Below are positions 13,873 to 27,559 of a stretch of 64,000 nt of DNA, piece after piece (the first letter of the stretch is position 1; each line of letters opens with the position of its first letter). Made by a program: the position numbers and the translations under genes. This stretch comes from Acanthochromis polyacanthus (lineage: Eukaryota; Chordata; Actinopteri; Pomacentridae). The notes under the pieces are model-generated. The model had not been told where the DNA came from. It saw only the letters and a list, made by a program, of their open reading frames with translations, and did not search any database. The stretch is from the NCBI RefSeq assembly GCF_021347895.1, contig NC_067126.1, positions 34,112,482-34,176,481 on the forward strand. Direction: 5' to 3'.

Positions 13873-16800
13873 TCAGAAGTGACCATAGATTGAATTCAGC
13901 CTCTCTTTGTACTGACTCCTGTTGTTATTTGTCCTGCTGCCTGTGCCGCCCTGATGGAAGGGCACATATGAAGACATGGAGTCAAATTAAGGCAGAAAAT
14001 TAAACAGAAAAACTCAGAAGTGGTAAAGATGACAACGTTCTTCTCACCTCTCCTCCAGACTGGTCCTGGTCTGGATCCTGATTCCTTGTCCTGGTCCTAA
14101 ACTTTCTGAAGAGATAAAGCAGTAATCACTAATGACACCTGACTTCTTAGCATTTCAGGTACTTTACTCTATGAGCCTAAATAAGTAAAAGTTCCACACA
14201 TAGAAAAAGCCCCATGGATCTTATTGCAACAAAAGAAATGTGGTTAATAACTGACCAATAATTTGAAACATTTGTAGCTCTGATTCTTACTTTTTTCCTA
14301 CCTTCCTACCTTTTTTTTTTTTTACTATTTTTTTTTACAAAACAGAAGAAACCATTACAGATGAAAGCAAACACATTCACAATAGCACACAACATCAACT
14401 ACCAAGTAACAGCACATTTAACATTGGAAAATTATACTCCTCATTAAAGTGCATGTACACATTCATCCCCATAATATTTTCACACTGTATGTCCAAGTTT
14501 ATGTATTTGTTTTTAATTGTGGTTATTATAGTAATGGGCTTGCAATTACTAACATTCTGTTGAAAATGTTTACTGCAGTAATGTGTTCACTGGTAAAACA
14601 GAAAATGATGTAATCACTCAGCCCACTGCATCAACTGTCAGTTACTAACGGTCATTCTGTTTGCATGATGCTGCATGACATTTACATAATGACTTTTGTG
14701 CATCTTTTCGTTCTCATATCTCTTTTCATGTTGTGACGCTGCAGTTAGACACTTTTGAGCTTCCGTATGCATCTGCAGTGGAGAAACATGTACAAGTTCT
14801 GCATTGCCAGGAGCATAATCAGTATTTCAAGTACATTTGTGCGGAAACATGGTCTGCTAAAGCTGCTTAAATACTTCTTTGATGCATATATGTGTTTTAT
14901 GTTGAATTATATTGTTTTAGAGACATAGTTCATAGATAGAACATCTGAGTGCCATTTCAAGACTTGCTGTGTGGAAATGCAGTGCTCCAAGAGCAGGAAA
15001 TCAAACCTTAGCACGAATAAAAATGTGCTCTTTGCACAGAATGCTGATAAAGTATGGACTCAGATGTTAATCTCAATTAGCATCTTCCACCCTTTTCTGA
15101 GCAAAGCTGTCAAAAATGACATAACACAATCAAATTCACTGTTTAAAAACAGCTCTGTAAAAAAATTTCAAAAAACTTGTAGCAAGAGTGAGGGGAAAAC
15201 ACATTAAAAACAACGGAATATTGTAATATTCAAAACTGGCAAACCTGTGAAGAAAATGCCAACTATCTATAAAATTTTAACACATTTAAGTACACTACAA
15301 TTGTGTAATATTATTTCTGTGCTATTTAACCTCTTAGGACCTGATGTCCACATATGTGGACATTTTTTCCCCCAAAGAGATCGTATTGTTCATAATAATG
15401 ACAATAATAAAAAATAATAACAATAATAAAAATTGGAATATTACCAACAATAATTATAACAACAATGCAAATAAAATATTACATATAATTTAAATATAAA
15501 AATATAAGAAACACACATAAGATTTTCTAATGTGTGATAATGAGACCTCAGGTCTCAAGAGGTTAAATAAATAAATTTGAAAATACTATTTGTTTAAAAA
15601 AATCCAGATATTTGATGCTGATATTATTCACAGTTTTGGTCTGTTTTTTGTTTACTTGTTTGTTTGTTTTTTACATCCACATTTATACATTTTTTTCTGT
15701 GATTTTCTTAGATATTTGATTAGATTAATTAGATATTATCTGTAAGTATAAACAAAACAGGAAAAAGTAAAGTAACTGTAAAAAGATTTAAAATATTCCT
15801 GTCCTTAATATACAGAAGATTCTTTTAAATTAACAAAAAAATCTGTCAAAATTATATATATTTTTGAAAATTTAAATACAGCAAAACAGTGGAATTTTAT
15901 GTTTGATTGTTGTAAATCAAAGAATTACTATTATAAGAAATGCAGATTTTTTTTGAGTGCAAATTTTTTACAGTTTATTTTATTTATTTTTTTATAAAGG
16001 GTTAACATCTGAATGATTTTTTTATTTGTTATTTATTGTGATTTTACAAGTTATTACCTGCAATTTAACAACAGTATAATGAAAAGAGTATTAAATACCA
16101 GTGTATTATTGTTAAAGTTAGAGTTAAAAGCTATTTTTTTAGCAATTTTTTCTTTATTTTTTTTTACATTTTTGACCGTAGCATCTTAACTGTTTCAGCT
16201 ATATGTGTGAATGCAGTCTTGTGACAAAGAGATTGAGAAACCCAGAGATGATTCAGAAACTTGCTGTTTAAGTCAGTAAAAATTAAAGCTGATGCTACTG
16301 CTGTCCTTTTTTTATGGTTTGTAATTTTCTAATAAAGGGCTTAGATTTGATGTAGTTTGAGTCTAAACAGCCAATAAATAACCAGCTCATGTAATTTTTT
16401 GAAATAAAAACTCCCCAAGGTTTGCTCCAAAAAACAAGAAAACAGACAAAGTCAATAGCTTCAGTGTCCTCGGTGCTAGCTGTGACCTTGAGCTACTTTC
16501 CATTGCCACTTGTCATTGCCACCTTTTCAGCAACTTGTGAATTTCCTCTCACTAGGGCACCACCTACTTACATTAAAATAAAAAAAAGCTTAGACTGAAA
16601 GTGCAGACAAAGGACATTTAAAGGCCAACGGGTTGCAAAGGAATGATTTTCTTTTGTTAAATTAAAGTTCAGACTTTGTTTGTGGTGCTCACACTAAAGA
16701 TATTTAAAATATTCAACACAGCCAGTCTCTTTAAAATCTTTCATAGAATCTATGATAAAGTCAGAAATGATGCTTTGTTTTTCAATTGTGGGTAAACGTT

Positions 16801-17605
16801 CAACGTAGGGAGACACGGAATCACAACGTCACTGTGCTTTAAAATCAAATCAGCCATCCCAGTACTGACAACCGCTTTGTAACCGAATAGAAAAACGTTC
16901 ATATTTACAAATGTTGAACTAAAAGGAACTAAAGGGCATCGCTCACCTGCAAAGACAGAGCGCTGACAACATGATGCCACACAGAAGAAATGAAATCGAA
17001 GAAGCCAGGATGTATACCAAATGCAGTGGATGGATAGCTGCATGAAATCAACAGTGAATTAAATTAAATAGCATGTGGTGTGATGTGTAGAAATGATTAG
17101 CCTTGCTTTGTGCTTTACCAACCTGCGTTCCCAGACACAGTTAATTTCCACTTGATAGTGTGTAAGCCAAAAAAGTCAGTTACATTACATGTATAAAATC
17201 CTTCATCCTCAGGTTGAGCATCAATAATACTCAGCTTTTTAGGTAAGTTATGGTCTATTGTCACTCTGTTAGAGGAGAAATTTGATTGTGTCTGATTGTG
17301 AAAGATGCTATGTGTGTAAGAAGATCCGCCTTTTATCCAGCTGATTTGTGTGACATTTCTGTCGGATGTGTTGCAGATGAACTCGGCTAATCCTCCTCTG
17401 GACACCAGCATGTCCCTGTAGTCAACTGTAAGAGAAGAAGCTTGAAGGAAACAACCAATAAACATGAAAAGAACTCTGTACTTACATCTAAATGAGAGCA
17501 TGCATCACAAAGAGAAATCAGCTCTGTACCTGCAAAGACATGCCACATCCCAGAGAGCTGAATGAAGAGCAGCGCTACTTGGTTCAGGCTAGACATGATG
17601 TCCAT
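13873..17605 (-). CDS. Single-IgV transmembrane protein, gene B (paralogue of gene A)
   Basis: Five exons on the minus strand join in phase: 17605-17530, 17425-17123, 17037-16947, 14105-14048 and 13950-13873 (intron phases 1, 1, 2, 0), giving 201 residues. Signal peptide and IgV domain differ from gene A at only a handful of positions (for example T for I in SSYTHSIF, K for T in LPKKLS, F for L in DEGFYTC) and by one codon near the end of exon 2. The membrane exon (about residues 130-158, HLVYILASSISFLLCGIMLS) is only distantly alignable to that of A. The tail is unrelated: basic, then acidic (RKFRTRTRNQDPDQDQSGGE), ending NSIYGHF with two tyrosines. Both genes point the same way with B upstream, so this is a head-to-tail duplication. 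Function as in gene A is inferred only. Confidence 0.75.
15326..15565. mobile_element. piggyBac-like MITE (240 bp) with TTAA ends
   Basis: Lies in intron 3 of gene B. It begins TTAACCTCTTAGGACCTGA and ends, as inverted repeat, TCAGGTCTCAAGAGGTTAA. TTAA is the target site of piggyBac-type transposons. A short internal palindrome (TCCACATATGTGGA) follows the left end; the middle is an AT-rich filler without coding capacity. Confidence 0.8.
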
Positions 17606-19212
17606 CAGACAGAGGAAGACAAAGTGGAGCTTCACGTTGCGCTTGTACATGTATTTGTGGAGGAGGCGCTGAGAAAAGGAAGTGGTTAGTTGCTGTTCTG
17701 CTCAGCTCAGAACTAACTATTGTAGGATAATACATGAAGTTATGTAAAAATCTTATCTATAATTTCTCAGTTCAACAAAGAAATACCGACAACCAAATGA
17801 AAATCCTTTGTGAAAATGAGCTAACAATATGATCACAGAACAAACATCTTTCCCTCTGAAACTTCAGTGGCTGATGTGACAAACTGAAATGTAAAATGCA
17901 CCTACATAAATGACAATCTTAAACGGCAGGAAAACCGCTCCTGCATAGTGCTCTAAACACTTCACCCACAATGTGTGAATCCAGGGTGTTACTGGTATGT
18001 GTGATTTTACAGTTGCACAACATGTTGGCTACTTCATTTCTTATGCGATAGACATGATTAACGGGTACCGATGACATTTATCTGATGTCGCTCAGCGTGT
18101 GATAGAAGCACCTTTTGTTTTATGCTGTATCGTGATGGGGAAAGCCACAAATCTTAAACACCGTTTGATGCTTTTAACAAAAAACGTTCACATGAAGTCA
18201 GAAAATCAGGGTTCTGCTGTGTGCATGGTTTGCACTCGCATTGTCATGACAGAATACAGCAGAGTCATTTGTTGTGGTATAAGTGGCAGTCCATTTGTCA
18301 TCCACTAAAGGTACTGATATTGTCCCCAAACACTGCTTTCCCTTGTTTCCCTTAGTATGCAGGTGATATGACACATTTTAGAGACCATATGGACATGAGC
18401 AGATGCTTAACTGACAGCTCCCTGACTTTACTTTTAGCTGCATTGCATCTGTTCTTCATGAATCTACGACACAAATCCTCAGCTGTCATAAAACTACACT
18501 ATATACAATGATATCTGAGCAATGTAACACACAAATAGCATAAATGAGCAAAAGGTTTTAGGTTGTACACCAGTAGATATACAGCACAGTGTACAGAATA
18601 ATTCTAAGAAATCACTTTTTTAAAAATTTGCATAATTCACTGTGGATTTTAGAGTTTGCTCCCGTCACCCACACTTGGTTGTGCAGAAGTCTGATAAGAA
18701 ACCTCAAATTGTGTTCCCTAGTGCCGTCTTGACAAGAATAAGGAAGTTGTTCAGACTGATTCTTGCAACTTCTCTACAAAGCACTTTATCAGTGTGTCGC
18801 CACTGTTTTTTTATACAATATAGTGATACTTACGTTCTGTTACTAAATTTCACATCAAATTGATTGTAGTCCCGTCATAAGACTTCAGAGGGCGCCCTCC
18901 ACTCTAGTCAATCCCTGGCTTCCGGTGCCCTTTATTTAGTTTTGATGGTACTTTTGTGAAGAAAAAAAAGTCAGATGTCTCCTTGCTCGAAGAAATCGAA
19001 TATTATTATTTTTACAAAACACCTCATCTAGAATTACCTGACTGTAAATTACACATGGAAAGTAGTGCAGATGAAAATATTAGAGAAAATCCTAATTTAT
19101 CTTAATCTGTATAATGTTTTTATAATCAGGGTTTGTTGATAAACCTACATTCTGACTTTGAACTACTGCACACTTCTAAATTGTGACTCAATTGTGATTA
19201 AATTGTTCATAG
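17606..19212. other. 5' flank of Ig gene B and non-coding sequence
   Basis: No coding exon recognised. A palindromic GAGGGCGCCCTC lies near 18889-18900. Confidence 0.5.
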
Positions 19213-19356
19213 TTGTGAATGTGAGTGTGATTGTCTGTATATGTAGCCCTGTGATAGACTGTTGGCCTGTCCAGGGTGTGCCCTGCCGTCACCCTAAGTC
19301 AGCTGGGATAGAATCCAGCCCTCTGTGACCTGGTGTATGGATAATGTATGGATGGA
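19213..19356 (+). repeat. Degenerate LINE/SINE 3'-end repeat, copy b
   Basis: Reads GCCCTGTGATAGACTG, GCCTGTCCAGGGTGTGCCC, CAGCTGGGATAGAATCCAGC and ends in ATGGATGGAT. This is the recognisable 3' tail of a common fish retrotransposon and is better preserved than the copy at 8585-8775. Confidence 0.7.
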
Positions 19357-19751
19357 TATCAGTGCTGCACAGCTAAATATTGAATGACACATTAAACTAG
19401 GAGAAGATTTATTAGAAATTGTGTTCTTTTATTAATGTGCTACACTTAATAATGTAATGAACAAAGCATCCCCATTAAGACGAGAAGAAAGATTCTGCGT
19501 CATTTTTTAAAAATACTGGAACAAGCCAAGCGACACTTCAACTAGAAAGAAAAAGGTGCACTCAAAAAGCTAGAAACTTAATGACAGGATCAGTAAGCAG
19601 ACTTTGTAAGTTCATATAGAAATGAAAAACCAATTGATGAAGTAAGAATGTGTGCGTTTTGAAATAATAAAAGTGTCCATATGTGCATGTGTATGTCTAC
19701 CAAACCCAAAGTCTCCACCACTGTACGAGGTGTCTCTCATTTCCTTCATTT

Positions 19752-19754
<3 letters not shown>

Positions 19755-19818
<64 letters not shown>
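19755..19818. repeat. (CA)32 microsatellite
   Basis: Uninterrupted CA dinucleotides over 64 bases. Confidence 0.97.
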
Positions 19819-19822
<4 letters not shown>

Positions 19823-20404
19823 CTGAGGGGCTTGACTCTTGACTAGACTGTCAAAGTACAACAGGAACAGGAAGCCGCCCTCCTTCATAAAGGTCTCAGA
19901 GATAAACAAATTCACTTCAAATCAATTCGTACACGGTCAGAAAACATGCATGAAATGTGCATGACGTTCTGCTGAAAGGCTTTTACCACGTTTCTGTTTG
20001 TCTACATTATTTTCTAGTCTCAGTGTCTGTCATTATGCTCAGGCAAGAAATGCACTCCAGTGTAGATCCTGCTAAAGACAGGGCAGGATGGCTGCAGTAA
20101 ACATTCACGAAAAGTAAAATCTAAGGACGTTTTAAGGCTGTGAGCAGTCAGGAACTAATTTCATTTTATTGTGTGCCAGCAGGTAATACTGTCATCACCT
20201 CTGTCCTTCTTCTTGCTGCTGATACTCAGCAGCAAAGCAGCAGATCAGCATATGCAAATACAGACAGTGCAAGTGGAAGTATGATGAAATTAGCATAGCT
20301 AAAGAAGAACAGACATCTATCAAGAAGACTTGACTTTCTTTTCCTGTTTTTCTTTTCTAAAACAAGCTTTAGTCTTCCTCGTGCTTCTACAAAAGCCGGT
20401 GTAA

Positions 20405-20418
20405 ATGCCCTCTAGTGG
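20405..20418 (-). promoter_or_regulatory. CTCF-like motif beside the Tc1 insertion
   Basis: The minus strand reads CCACTAGAGGGCAT, matching the CTCF core except at the last base. It lies 9 bases before the target TA of the Tc1 element. The match could be chance or part of an older repeat. Confidence 0.4.
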
Positions 20419-20426
20419 TAACACTA

Positions 20427-22064
<1,638 letters not shown>

Positions 22065-23193
22065 ATTCTATTCACCACTCATAGTTTCAATAAATAACAT
22101 TGCCAAGGTGTAAAAACACTTATTGTTTGGACAGTTCACAACAGCATTGACTTGAACATTATCAACAATCTTAAATTTAAAAAAAAAATCATTATAAATG
22201 TACAGATATATCATATGCAGGTGTGAGTTTAGGTTACTATTTCTCAGGTTGTGGCATTTAATGCACACAGGGCAGCAAAATGGGTCCTGTTTCATTCAGC
22301 TTGGAGCAATTACATTTTTGTGAGCTCATTTTGTTCTTTGAAATCTAAAATTACACAGTTGAGCTTGTAAAAGTCAATGTTCCACTTTATTAACTGTTGA
22401 AAGATTGGCATAGACAGAACTAATGCAGGTTAATGTAACAGTTCTGCAATAAATACTGCTTCCAGAAAGATTTCTGTTTCCAGTTTTTGTTGAAAATATT
22501 TTCAAAATGTGTTGTTAGAACTGTATGATCATTTTAGAGGATACAGTTTGAGGTGTTGTGTCACTGTGGAGTGTTTTAACTGTGTTTCTATTATTTACTG
22601 TTGCCTCACCCACGTGCTCTGGAACTTAAAGAATGTTCACCATCCAGGAGTTTTGCAATTCTAAGCATTTTTGATGATTGTACATTATATTAATGACAAG
22701 TTTAAGAAATAAAAACAAGCAAAAGATATTTATTAATAGTCAGCAACACAGTCAGACATTTTTATGGGGTGGCCAGGCTTAAACTGATAGAAACTAATAT
22801 CTCAAATCTCTCTAGGCTGAACAGTTACATTTTTTCGATACATTTATTGATCCCTTATGCAGGTATGACATTTAGAAATACACCTTGAGAACACCAAGCT
22901 TTTTCATTTCTGAAATTTGGAATAGTTAGTCAAAGTTACACTCTTTTCACTTCTATTTACTCCACTTCTATGAGTACAGCCAAAGCCCTCTAACAGGCTT
23001 CACTAGTGGTTGTGTGAGGTGGACAGAAGTTTGCCAAGACTGTAGCCTAAAGAGGCCAAGAGCATCTTGGAGTCACCTCTTGGCTCTACATCAGTTAATA
23101 TTTAAGGCAAAGATAACATTTTTGGTAAACATAACGTTTGTAGCTGGACTATTACTGGAAGCCTTCAAGTCTTTTCATTTTACAGTGTAAACA
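22065..23193. other. Non-coding, flank of a decayed transposon
   Basis: AT-rich; no exon recognised. The part next to 23194 may include the unmapped 3' end of the minus-strand element whose transposase ends there. Confidence 0.4.
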
Positions 23194-24326
23194 TCACCAT
23201 GCAGGAACAAATTTAACTGAACCACCTCTTGCCCTGATGACGGCAGCACACCTCTGAGACATTGACAAGATCAATATCTGAAGGTAATCAGGTGAAATTC
23301 CATTGTTCCAAACATGAACGATGGCGTCCTGAAGTTCATGGAGGGTCTTTGGTCTCTTTCTGCCAACTGCAGATGTCAGAAGATGCCAACAGTTCTCTAT
23401 AGGATTAAGGTCCGGGCTGCTTCCTGGCCATTTTAGAGTTTTAATGGACCGTTCTTCCATCCATTTCTTCACCTGTAACGCATGTAAACACATTACTGTT
23501 TAGTCTCTGAATCAGAAATGAAGCAGGAGTAACTACAGAAGTGCCTAAATCAGTCAGGCGTCCGTAAACACCACAGAGAGCGTGAAAGTTGACAGATGTA
23601 CACGCAGATCTCAAAGTGTTCACAAGAGCTGAAATTTAGTTTGTTGCGTCCAGCTGCTTGTAGGAGTGGAGGAGACCTGCAGTGTCAAAGAGCCATAGGA
23701 TTCATTTGATTCTCTTCAAAACAAAAGAGGAGCATGCATTCACGCACAACTCAACAAAGCGACAACTTTATAAATTACATGCTTAAAAATTATCCCTGAC
23801 CTGGAGACAGGATCGATCAGGGTTTATCGGTGAGTAAGTCTGTGTATTTTTCTACACTTCAGATAGTTGAGTTGCCACATAGAGTCTCAGCTTTTCAACT
23901 AAAGTTAGAAGGGTGATTCAAAAACTCCATCACAACTGAACCTTTTTTTTACTGTGAAACTCTGACCTTTTCATAAATTTGAAACATTTCTTCATCATTT
24001 TAAGCTTTCTTTACTTTGAAGATTTTTCTGTTTTGCAGTAGAATATATGCAACATTATGTTCAAGAAACTACCAAAATATGGCAACGGGCAGCCTAGCAG
24101 CAATGAAAATAAACTTTATTGCACCATAAGTTGGTATAGTTACAAAATTATCATCACACATGAGCAGACACAGACTTCTTGCTGCCACTACAGCATTTAT
24201 TCTTCACTAATTTGACTAATGGTCACATATAAGACTAAAATTGTAACTGTTCTCGTATTAGTCTGTGCACATTAGATAATAAAAGCTGCAAAATAAAGCA
24301 GTTTCTTGATTTTCATTTTGATTACA

Positions 24327-26142
24327 TACATTACTGGTCAAATGTTATAGAACGCCCCAATTTTTCCAGTTTTTTATTGAAGTTCAAGTAGTTCAAGTCT
24401 AATGAATAGCTTGATATGAAACAAAGGTAAATGGTGAACTGCCTGAGGTTAAAAATAAAGGTAAGGTTACCCCAAACTGAAAAATAATGAGAACAATTAT
24501 ACAACAAGAAGTTTTGCCAAACTTGGACCGCCCGCGACAAAGATGACCCCTGTGACCTTGAAAATGAGGTCACGGTCACCAAATTCGAACTTGACCTGTG
24601 TCTTATTATGGTACACCTGTGTACCAAATATGGTGAGGCTACATCAATATTTGATCGAGTTATCGCGCGGAAACCAAATTGTTACAGACAAACACGCAAG
24701 CAAGACCATGCAGCTGAAAACAATACCTTCCGGCAAACGCAGTTTTGCCGGGCAGTAAAAAGGCCTTTTTCAGGGAACAAGAAATAGGTTAACAACTTAA
24801 AGCTATTGAACAGCAGTGGAGGTTGATCAAGCCTTGAAAGTTGGTGCTAACACATCCTACAGGTGTTCCGAATTTTCTTAATTACTTCCAACCCCCTCTG
24901 TCTGCATAAAGTGGTGTTAGAACACACCGTGGCACCAAACCCTCCAGAGCATTATTTGAACAGCATTTTCCTGCAGAAAGTAGTGCCTTTCGATGAAAAT
25001 GGGGAGGAATAGGCAATTAACAGTAGAGGAGAGACAGACCATCATAACACAGAGAAATTGTGAAGACAGTCAAAGTGTCAGTGAGTACAGTTTTCTTCAA
25101 CATCAAAATGCACTCTGACACTCGAGGAAACTCTCACAGGAAGAGCTCTGGAACACCCAAAGCCACAATAGAATCAGAAGACAAGTTTCTAAGAGTCAAC
25201 AGGTTGGTGATAGGTGGCTCACAGGACAACAGCTTCAAGCACAGCTTAGTCTCAGTTTCAACTGTAAGAGAAGACTTTGAAGTGCAGGCTTGACAGGTCG
25301 AGTTGCAGCAAGAAAGGAACTGCTAAGATGTCAGAATAAGAAAAAAAAGGCTTGCCTGGGCCATGAAGCATTGCCAATGGACTACTGAAGACTGGAAGAA
25401 GGTATTACGGAATGATGAATCAAAATTTGAAATCTTTGGTTCATCACGCAGGATTTTTGTACGCTGTCGAGTAGGAGAAAGGATGGTTCCTCAGTGTGTG
25501 ACATCAACTGTCAAACATGGAGGAGGAAGCGTGATGGTCTGGGGCTGTTTTACTGGATCCAGGGGTCGGTGATTTGTACAGTGAGAGGAACCCTGAACCA
25601 AAACGGCTACCAAAGCATTCTGCAGTACCTCTGGTATGTTCCTAGTTGGTCAGGGGTGCATCCTACAGCAAGTTAAAGACCCAAAACATTAGACCAAGCT
25701 ATGCCAGAACTACCTTAGGGAAAAAAAGAAGAACAAGATGGTGAGCTTGAAAACATGGAGTGGATGGCACAGTCTCCAGACTTAAACCCTATGGAGCTGG
25801 TTTGGGATGAACTGGACAGAAGAGTGAAAGCAAAGTAATCTACAAGTGTCACACATTTATGGGAACTTCTGCAACAGAGTTTGGAAGAACTTTCTGAAGA
25901 ATGTTTGATTTCCATTGTGGAAAGAACGTAGCAAGTGTGTTCAGCTGTTATATCTGATGACTATTTTCATAGGTCAAAAGTTTTGAATACATTTTGGTTC
26001 CTAAATTGTTTTTTTTTAACCTAATTTGTTTATTTGCTCTATGCTTTTATTTCAGAGTACAATGAGACACAAACATGCATCATTCCCAATTTTTAAAAAA
26101 TTGAAAAATTGGTGTGCTCTAAAACTTTTGACCGGTAGCGTA
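24327..26142 (+). mobile_element. Decayed Tc1-like element nested inside the split transposase
   Basis: Ends are imperfect inverted repeats flanked by TA: left TACATTACTGGTCAAATG, right in complement TACGCTACCGGTCAAAAG. The plus-strand transposase is recognisable ([34 protein letters not shown] at about 25363-25571) but is broken by many stops and shifts, and the SPDLNP-E region near 25770 is damaged. It is older than the Tc1 copies at 4570 and 20427. Confidence 0.8.
24515..24755. repeat. SINE/MITE-like insert with AGGTCA half-sites
   Basis: Sits inside the 5' part of the nested element. Contains repeated TGACC/AGGTCA words (GTGACCTTG, GAGGTCACGGTCACC, CTTGACCTG), then GAGTTATCGCGCGGAAACC and CAGACAAACACGCAAGC, and ends GCAGTTTTGCCGGGC. 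This order resembles a widespread animal repeat; clade not assigned. Confidence 0.55.
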
Positions 26143-27074
26143 TAAAGTTTGTTGAAATACTAAAATTCGGTTTTGGTTTTTGTGTGCCACCCCAAGATTT
26201 TTAGTGGCTCCATCTGGCCCCCTCATAATAAACATCTGGAAGTATACTCACACTTTTAGCTCGATGACAGGGAGTACAGTCTTTCTGAAAGATACACTTA
26301 TTTGGCAGTTTGAAATGGTCCTTAATGGTTGGCAGCAGCTTTTCCTCCAGTATAGCCAGGTATCCAGTGGTATTTAAGGACCCATCTACAAACTGCAGGC
26401 GACCTACTCCATGATAGGAAATGCAGCCCCATATCAACTGACTGGTTGGGAATCTCACCTCCAAACAATCTGGATCTCCACTCTGTCCATCAGCCACACG
26501 GAGGATGAATCTCCTCTCATCCGAGAAAATGACAGACTTCCAGTGCTCAGGCGTCCACTCCACATGCTCCTTGCACCAGTTTAGCCGCACCTTTTTTATT
26601 TTTTTCTGTGAGGAGGGGCTTCTTCTTCTTCTTCTTCTTAGGGCATCTGCTCCTCAGGAGGCGTCTCCTGACCGTCACTGCACTCGCCACCACTCCCGTA
26701 TGTTCCTCCCATTCGCGTTTGAGCTCGAAGGAAGACGCGCTGCGGTTTTTGAGGAACAGGCGCTTCAGAACTCGGTCTTGTTTAGCCGTAGACACGCGTT
26801 TGCGTCCCGTTCCTTGTTTCCTCGCTGCAGAGCCGGTGTTCTTGAGTTTGGAGAGAAATCTGCTCACTGTCGACTGATTGCAAGACACTCTTTTGGCGAT
26901 GTGACGGGTGGAGCATCTCTCCTCGTGTAGAGCAGCAATAGCAGTCTTTTTCTCTTGCGTCAACTGCGCGTAACTGGCCATCCTGACCAAAGCAAAGGCT
27001 GCAACAGCTGTGCAATGAAAGTGCATCTCATCTTAAAGTGCCATAGTAGCAACTCCAGCAGCTTTATAGCTGTA

Positions 27075-27240
27075 TTTCTTACAGATTGCATCAGATAAGA
27101 CTGACATGGGTGGGTGATGATGTAAGGTTGCATCAGCTGTGAATTTCAGTCATGTAAACATGCTCTGCAAGAGTTGCAGTTGTATCAGGATGGAGTCTGG
27201 AGAACTTTTCATTTTGTTTTCCATTTGAACAACTTGAGGG
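27075..27240. repeat. Repeat pair, copy 1 (copy 2 at 30400-30575)
   Basis: Shares GATTGCATCAGATAAGA, TGACATG-GT-GGT-ATGAT, GTCAGCTG/ATCAGCTG, GGATGGAGTCTG/GCCTG, GAACTTTTCA and TTTCCATTT in the same order with the later copy. Identity not assigned; likely terminal or flanking sequence of a repeated element. Confidence 0.6.
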
Positions 27241-27559
27241 GCTGGTGGGATCATTAAGGACTGGAAACTCAGATCAGCCCAACTTTATATTTCAGAGTAA
27301 CATGAGTAGAAAGTGTGAGTTACCGAGCTTTAAGTAAAATAAGGTCATCCAGCCCTGTTTCTATATGTAGCACATGATCCACATTAATATCACAGTAACT
27401 GCATGATAGCTTGTTTGTTATGATTTAGTCACTCTCCCATAAAGCTTTGATGCTTGTAACTCCATTAGGGAAGTCATAGCTGTCTTGCTGGCCACCCTCA
27501 CTAGTGTCTTTCTTGCATGGTCACTCAGTTCTCTGCTCTGTCTTGATTTTTGCGTATTT

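Larger units (their letters stand above)
23194..26981 (-). pseudogene. Tc1/mariner-like transposase gene, frameshifted and split by a 2.8 kb GT-AG segment
   Basis: The N-terminal part (ATG at 26981-26979, MASYAQLTQEKKTAI) holds a helix-turn-helix (TRHIAKRVSCNQSTVSRFLS) and a second DNA-binding region. A frameshift in an A-run around 26590-26605 separates it from the catalytic part (WCKEHVEWTPEHW, FSDERRF with the first Asp, QKDCTPCHRAKS with the second). The reading frame stops matching at 26252 and resumes exactly at 23472 with VKKWMEERSIKTLKW and [11 protein letters not shown] (the Glu). The interval 26251-23473 starts GTGAGT and ends TTACAG on the minus strand. It is either an intron or an insertion duplicating GTGA. 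Length after joining is about 340 codons, normal for the family. A decayed element is the safest call. Confidence 0.75.

Noticed and set aside
26505..26930. 141-codon plus-strand frame
   Set aside because: Antisense to the helix-turn-helix part of the split transposase, including its poly-Lys run.
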